Assembly: GCA_003214235.1 (NCBI GenBank)
Contig: QCLW01000008.1
Location: forward strand, 1 to 40,252
Origin: Prochlorococcus sp. AG-418-F16
Lineage (GTDB): Bacteria > Cyanobacteriota > Cyanobacteriia > PCC-6307 > Cyanobiaceae
Length of the DNA: 40,252 nucleotides
Direction of reading: 5' to 3'
Within the stretch, counting starts at the first letter, position 1; every line of letters starts with the position of its first letter. This document shows positions 36,773 to 40,252 of this stretch, piece after piece. The notes beneath the pieces were generated by a model, which did not search any database, was not told the DNA's origin, and saw only the letters and a program-made list of their open reading frames with translations. Made by a program: the position numbers and the translations under genes.

Positions 36773-37780
36773 TTATTCAGTTTTTTGAGGAATTTCACTA
36801 TAAATCTCTTCAATATTATTTGCTTCGATAAATTTACCTAAAACCCTAAATTTTTTATATCTTTCCTCTATTAGTTCATCTTTAGTCATTTGCAGTAAAG
36901 CATTAAGGTGTTTCTCAATAGCATCCTTTAGTGTATTACCAGCATCTAAAGGGGCCCAATTGTTTCCACCAGAAGGCTCTGGTAATACTTCATCTATAAT
37001 CCCCAATTTAAGTAAATCTTTACCTGTAATTTTAAGTGCTGATGCAGCCTCTGGCGCCTTTGCAGCATCTCTCCACAAAATTGATGCACATGCTTCTGGA
37101 CTAGCAACTGTATAAACACTGTGTTCAAACATTAGTAACCTATCAGCGACACCTATGCCAAGTGCGCCTCCAGAACCACCTTCTCCAATAACAGTAGCAA
37201 CTATAGGGACTTTCAAGCCAAACATCTCCCTTAAGTTTCTTGCAATCGCTTCTCCTTGGCCTTGCTCTTCAGCGGTTAAACCGGCATAAGCTCCAGGAGT
37301 ATCAATAAAAGTAAGAATTGGTAAAGAAAATCTATCGGCATGCTGCATTAATCTAAGAGCTTTTCTGTAACCTCCTGGCTTGGCCATTCCAAAGTTTCTC
37401 AATACATTTTCTTTTGTATCTCTCCCTTTCTGATGCCCTAAAATCAAGACTGGTCGATTATTTATCGAACCTATCCCCCCAATTAGTGCCATATCATCGC
37501 CACCATTTCTGTCTCCATGTAATTCGATCCAATCATCACAAAACATTTGAACAAAGTCCAAAGTACTTGGTCTTTGAGGATGTCTAGCTACCTGAATCTT
37601 TTGAGCAGGGGTTAGAGATTTAAATATTTCTTCTCTTCTCCTAGCAGCTAAGGTTTCAAGCTGTAGAAGCTGTTGACTAACATCTACCTCAGAATCTCGA
37701 GCTAATTCTTTAATTTGCTCTATCTGCTTCTCAAGTTCAACAAGAGGCTTTTCAAAATCAAGAAGGTAACGTTTAGCCAT
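36773..37780 (-). CDS. accA: Acetyl-CoA carboxylase carboxyltransferase subunit alpha
   Basis: A 335-residue half of the carboxyltransferase that makes malonyl-CoA, the committed step of fatty-acid synthesis; it pairs with AccD. Conserved segments are [20 protein letters not shown] (start of the crotonase-like core), [20 protein letters not shown] and [20 protein letters not shown]. The N-terminal helical region (1-60) is typical of AccA. It begins 3 bp after aar and leads into the SDR gene, so the three form one operon. Confidence 0.97.
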   Translation of the reverse strand: MAKRYLLDFEKPLVELEKQIEQIKELARDSEVDVSQQLLQLETLAARRREEIFKSLTPAQKIQVARHPQRPSTLDFVQMFCDDWIELHGDRNGGDDMALIGGIGSINNRPVLILGHQKGRDTKENVLRNFGMAKPGGYRKALRLMQHADRFSLPILTFIDTPGAYAGLTAEEQGQGEAIARNLREMFGLKVPIVATVIGEGGSGGALGIGVADRLLMFEHSVYTVASPEACASILWRDAAKAPEAASALKITGKDLLKLGIIDEVLPEPSGGNNWAPLDAGNTLKDAIEKHLNALLQMTKDELIEERYKKFRVLGKFIEANNIEEIYSEIPQKTE

Positions 37781-37783
37781 AAT

Positions 37784-38824
37784 TTAGACAGTTAATACTT
37801 TAGGCTGCTTATCAAGTCCAATGGCGGAAAAACCATGTTTTAAAGAAGCTGCTCCAATAAATTCCATCTTTTCAAGGGAAATGTTATTTCTTCCCCAACT
37901 AAAGTTTGTATGACACTTTTCAAATTCTAAAATCATAGCTTCTGCAAAACAAGCAAACATCTCTCGCTGAGGGTTTTGCATTTCTGCAAGTTCCATCATA
38001 TTCCAACCAATATCATTGAAAAACTCTACTATACCTCCTTTTAAAACATGAATATTTTCACCCTGAAATTTCTCATCAAGGTTTTTGGGGTATCCACCAT
38101 CAATCATTAAACATGGGTTTTTTAGGTTATCAGTATCAATTTCAATAGTTTTAGGCATACTTGCAACCCATACAACAATATCTGCCTGAGGCAATGCCTC
38201 ATCTAAACTTGTTATGGTGCCACCATCTAATTCTTTTTGTAACAGCGCTAATGGTTCTTGTTGTCTTGCTACCATAAGAAGTTCTGAAATCCCAGTTTTA
38301 TTGATAAGCCATCTACAAACAGCACTACCAATATCACCTGTAGCACCAATTACAGCAACAGTTGCTTTTTTAAGGTCTATCCCAATGCGAGGCGCATTTA
38401 TTTCTAGTTGTTTACAAATAACCCAGGCTGTATGAGTATTGCCAGTAGTAAACCTTTCCCACTCTAATGAAGTATTTCTAATTTGTTTATGCTGTAGAAG
38501 ATTAAAATTCTCAAAAATAATAGAAGTAAATCCTCCTAAAGCGGTAATGCTAATACCTTTTTTCTGAGCTAGTTCCATAGCATTTAGTACTTTTCTTCTA
38601 GCCGTTTTAAACCTAGAAAGCATTTCAGGAACAAAGCACGAATCTATATAAGAACCTTCAATAGATATTCCAGTAGCACTCTTAACTTCTACATTTTCAA
38701 CAAGCTGAGGAGGAGCAGTACACCAAACATCCAAGTCGCCATCAGCAATATGATCAAAGCCTAGCATCGAAGCTTTTCTTTTTGCATCTTCAAAACTGGT
38801 TGAGTGGCCTATTAACCCAAACAT
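37784..38824 (-). CDS. aar: Long-chain acyl-ACP reductase (AAR)
   Basis: A 346-residue reductase that turns acyl-ACP into fatty aldehyde with NADPH. It provides the substrate of ADO for alkane and alkene synthesis. The NADPH motif is [16 protein letters not shown] at 158-173. The likely catalytic cysteine is C292 in MFACFAEAM, corresponding to C294 of the S. elongatus enzyme. It lies 108 bp downstream of ado on the same strand and 3 bp before accA. The pair and order are standard for cyanobacterial hydrocarbon synthesis. Confidence 0.96.
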   Translation of the reverse strand: MFGLIGHSTSFEDAKRKASMLGFDHIADGDLDVWCTAPPQLVENVEVKSATGISIEGSYIDSCFVPEMLSRFKTARRKVLNAMELAQKKGISITALGGFTSIIFENFNLLQHKQIRNTSLEWERFTTGNTHTAWVICKQLEINAPRIGIDLKKATVAVIGATGDIGSAVCRWLINKTGISELLMVARQQEPLALLQKELDGGTITSLDEALPQADIVVWVASMPKTIEIDTDNLKNPCLMIDGGYPKNLDEKFQGENIHVLKGGIVEFFNDIGWNMMELAEMQNPQREMFACFAEAMILEFEKCHTNFSWGRNNISLEKMEFIGAASLKHGFSAIGLDKQPKVLTV

Positions 38825-38932
38825 TTAATGTTTATAAATGGTTTCTATACGATGTTATGAACAATAGCACAGAGGTAACAACTTAAATAGGATTGATTAA
38901 TTATTAAAATCCTTCATTAATTGGAAGTGTAA

Positions 38933-39661
38933 TTAGACGATAGCTGCCATAGCCATTCTTGCAATTTCTCTATTATCTAGACCTATTTCCATCAAAGTAT
39001 CTTGATAAGCAATCATAAATTCCTCCATTAATTCTTCTCTTTCCATAGCTAAAACTGATGCGTCATCTGCTACTTCATCTAACATCTTTTTAATTAACGG
39101 AAGATTAACCTTATTAGCTTCCATTAATTCCTCTTTACAAGTGGATAGATTCTCTTTAAGCCACTCTTGACCATAATTTAAGTGAAGATATTCATCTTTA
39201 ACCACTCCCTCTGTTATTTTTTTTGCGAAAGGATCCGCAACTCTTATGTAGACGTTATAGGCAGAGATTGCAAATGCTTCAATTAAGATAGCTTGTATTA
39301 AAAGACATGTTGTTAAATTTCCTTTTTCAAGAGCAACTTGAAAATTACCATGTAATTTAGAAAAGAATTTTTTTGCAAATTCCATATCAGCTACAACACC
39401 TAAATTTCTTCCACATGCGGTAAAGCCTTTTTTATGCTTCATTTCCATTCTCGCCAATTTAGTTAACTCCTCTAACTCATCTGGAATTAAAGTTGCTATT
39501 GAAATGTAATTATCATGAGCCTCTTGCTCTCCCTCTATAACAATTGCATTTATTCTGCTGTAAGCATCCTTATAAGAATCTGTAGTGAAGTCGGGCAAAT
39601 CTAAAGAAATCGGATTAGTCGATTCTTCAATAGTTTTTTTATTTGATTCTAGAGTTTGCAT
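38933..39661 (-). CDS. ado: Aldehyde-deformylating oxygenase (ADO)
   Basis: A 242-residue ferritin-like di-iron enzyme that converts fatty aldehyde to alkane plus formate. The six iron ligands are E45, E73, H76, E128, E157 and H160, at the same positions as in the Prochlorococcus MIT9313 enzyme. This supports the ATG at 39661 (MQTLES). An upstream ATG at 39688 would add nine residues. The catalytic helices contain EGEQEAHDNY and KDEYLHLNYG. It is the upstream neighbour of aar. Confidence 0.97.
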   Translation of the reverse strand: MQTLESNKKTIEESTNPISLDLPDFTTDSYKDAYSRINAIVIEGEQEAHDNYISIATLIPDELEELTKLARMEMKHKKGFTACGRNLGVVADMEFAKKFFSKLHGNFQVALEKGNLTTCLLIQAILIEAFAISAYNVYIRVADPFAKKITEGVVKDEYLHLNYGQEWLKENLSTCKEELMEANKVNLPLIKKMLDEVADDASVLAMEREELMEEFMIAYQDTLMEIGLDNREIARMAMAAIV

Positions 39662-39772
39662 GTCAGTAATCTTTAGCTCATTATGCATGAATATTACACG
39701 ATTATAGAGAGTTTATTTAAATATCATGAAAATAGTTTCAATTGTTAAGTCACATTTATTACTTAAACTTAT

Positions 39773-40252
39773 TTAAGAATTGTTTGGCCAATCTGATTGC
39801 ATCAGATTCATAATCAATTTGAACCAATGATTAATCAATAATTCCTTTAAATTTTTCCCTAAAGACTCATTTGCTCCTCTACTATCTCCTATAACACCTG
39901 ATTTACTGAAGTCGTCAGTAAGCCAAGCAGTAGGCGCACTGCCCTCTAGACTCCAACCTTCAGGGATCTTTACTTTGTTACCCTCATTTGGGCGTTCATC
40001 ACCTACTAATTCTGGTTTTAAAGCCATCATCAAACTTGTTTCAGCTAAAGAAGCATGAAGCCCATCCTCGATCTCAGTTTTTGTTAACAATTCACTTAAT
40101 CCATTAACACCACTCCATAAGAAACAAGGAAAAACTGCCATCCCTGGTGAGAAACTTCTTAGCTCTCTTGCAGCTGTATTTAATAGTGAGATTTGACCTC
40201 CATGTCCATTAATCAATATCAATCTTTTAAAACCCATTTCAGATAATTGACC
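39773..40252 (-). CDS. Creatininase family protein (5' end outside window)
   Basis: A partial gene of the creatininase/mycofactocin-type amidohydrolase family. The visible part starts with GQLSEMGFKRLILINGHGGQ, in which the metal-binding H of the N-G-H-G-G motif is present. HASLAETSLMMALKPELVG carries the conserved glutamate. The frame stays open to the right edge without a start, so the real start lies beyond 40252; an internal ATG at 40237 is probably not the true start. Substrate unknown. Confidence 0.8.
   Translation of the reverse strand, partial: GQLSEMGFKRLILINGHGGQISLLNTAARELRSFSPGMAVFPCFLWSGVNGLSELLTKTEIEDGLHASLAETSLMMALKPELVGDERPNEGNKVKIPEGWSLEGSAPTAWLTDDFSKSGVIGDSRGANESLGKNLKELLINHWFKLIMNLMQSDWPNNS

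Overview
The window is a gene-dense, AT-rich piece of a cyanobacterial core genome. It has alpha-carboxysome genes with form IA Rubisco, both protochlorophyllide reductases, psaM, ndhL, the alkane pair aar/ado and very short intergenic gaps. Together these point to Prochlorococcus, most likely a low-GC high-light clade. The strain cannot be fixed from the sequence alone. I support 48 protein genes (one, the creatininase homologue, runs off the right edge) and one tRNA. There is no insertion sequence, prophage, CRISPR array or genomic-island signature.

Layout. 1-4.8 kb: hisIE, a group 2 sigma factor, a DUF1232 membrane protein coupled to a small HTH-like protein, YciI-like and cyAbrB-like genes, then trpA-DUF3007-ndhL on the minus strand. 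5-10 kb: tRNA-Leu(UAA), pyrC, a Na+/Ca2+ exchanger-like protein, glutathione reductase and a long GST-like protein. 10-17.5 kb: dnaA, a TIGR04282/TIGR04283-type glycosyltransferase pair, a GNAT acetyltransferase, an ABC exporter, hisG, a glyoxalase II-like hydrolase, RidA and a DUF3136 protein. 17.5-26.3 kb: the carboxysome region on the minus strand, transcribed csoS1-cbbL-cbbS-csoS2-csoS3-csoS4A-csoS4B-acRAF. csoS1D lies upstream, separated from csoS1 by the plus-strand gene rdgB. 26.3-31.8 kb: a small uncharacterised gene, chlN-chlB-chlL (dark-operative reductase) and the convergent light-dependent por. 31.8-36 kb: a small membrane protein, psaM (34 aa), a lipoate ligase-like protein, a site-2 protease homologue, trpF and folE. 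36-40.25 kb: ado, then aar-accA-SDR, all on the minus strand, and the partial creatininase homologue.

How it fits together. The central 14 kb supports photoautotrophy: CO2 fixation in a carboxysome, chlorophyll synthesis and photosystem I. The right end links the committed step of fatty-acid synthesis (accA) to hydrocarbon production (aar, ado). The left half mixes amino-acid and pyrimidine synthesis, glutathione redox chemistry and replication initiation.

The least explained DNA is the 325-bp gap upstream of csoS1. It is the only gap above 300 bp. It contains a GC-rich two-stem element, a perfect 16-bp palindrome and a 14-bp sequence present twice. Further candidates for regulation are an intrinsic-terminator-like hairpin between cbbS and csoS2 and the uncharacterised gene at 26332-26700 between the carboxysome and chlorophyll blocks. 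Everything else is recognisable core gene content.
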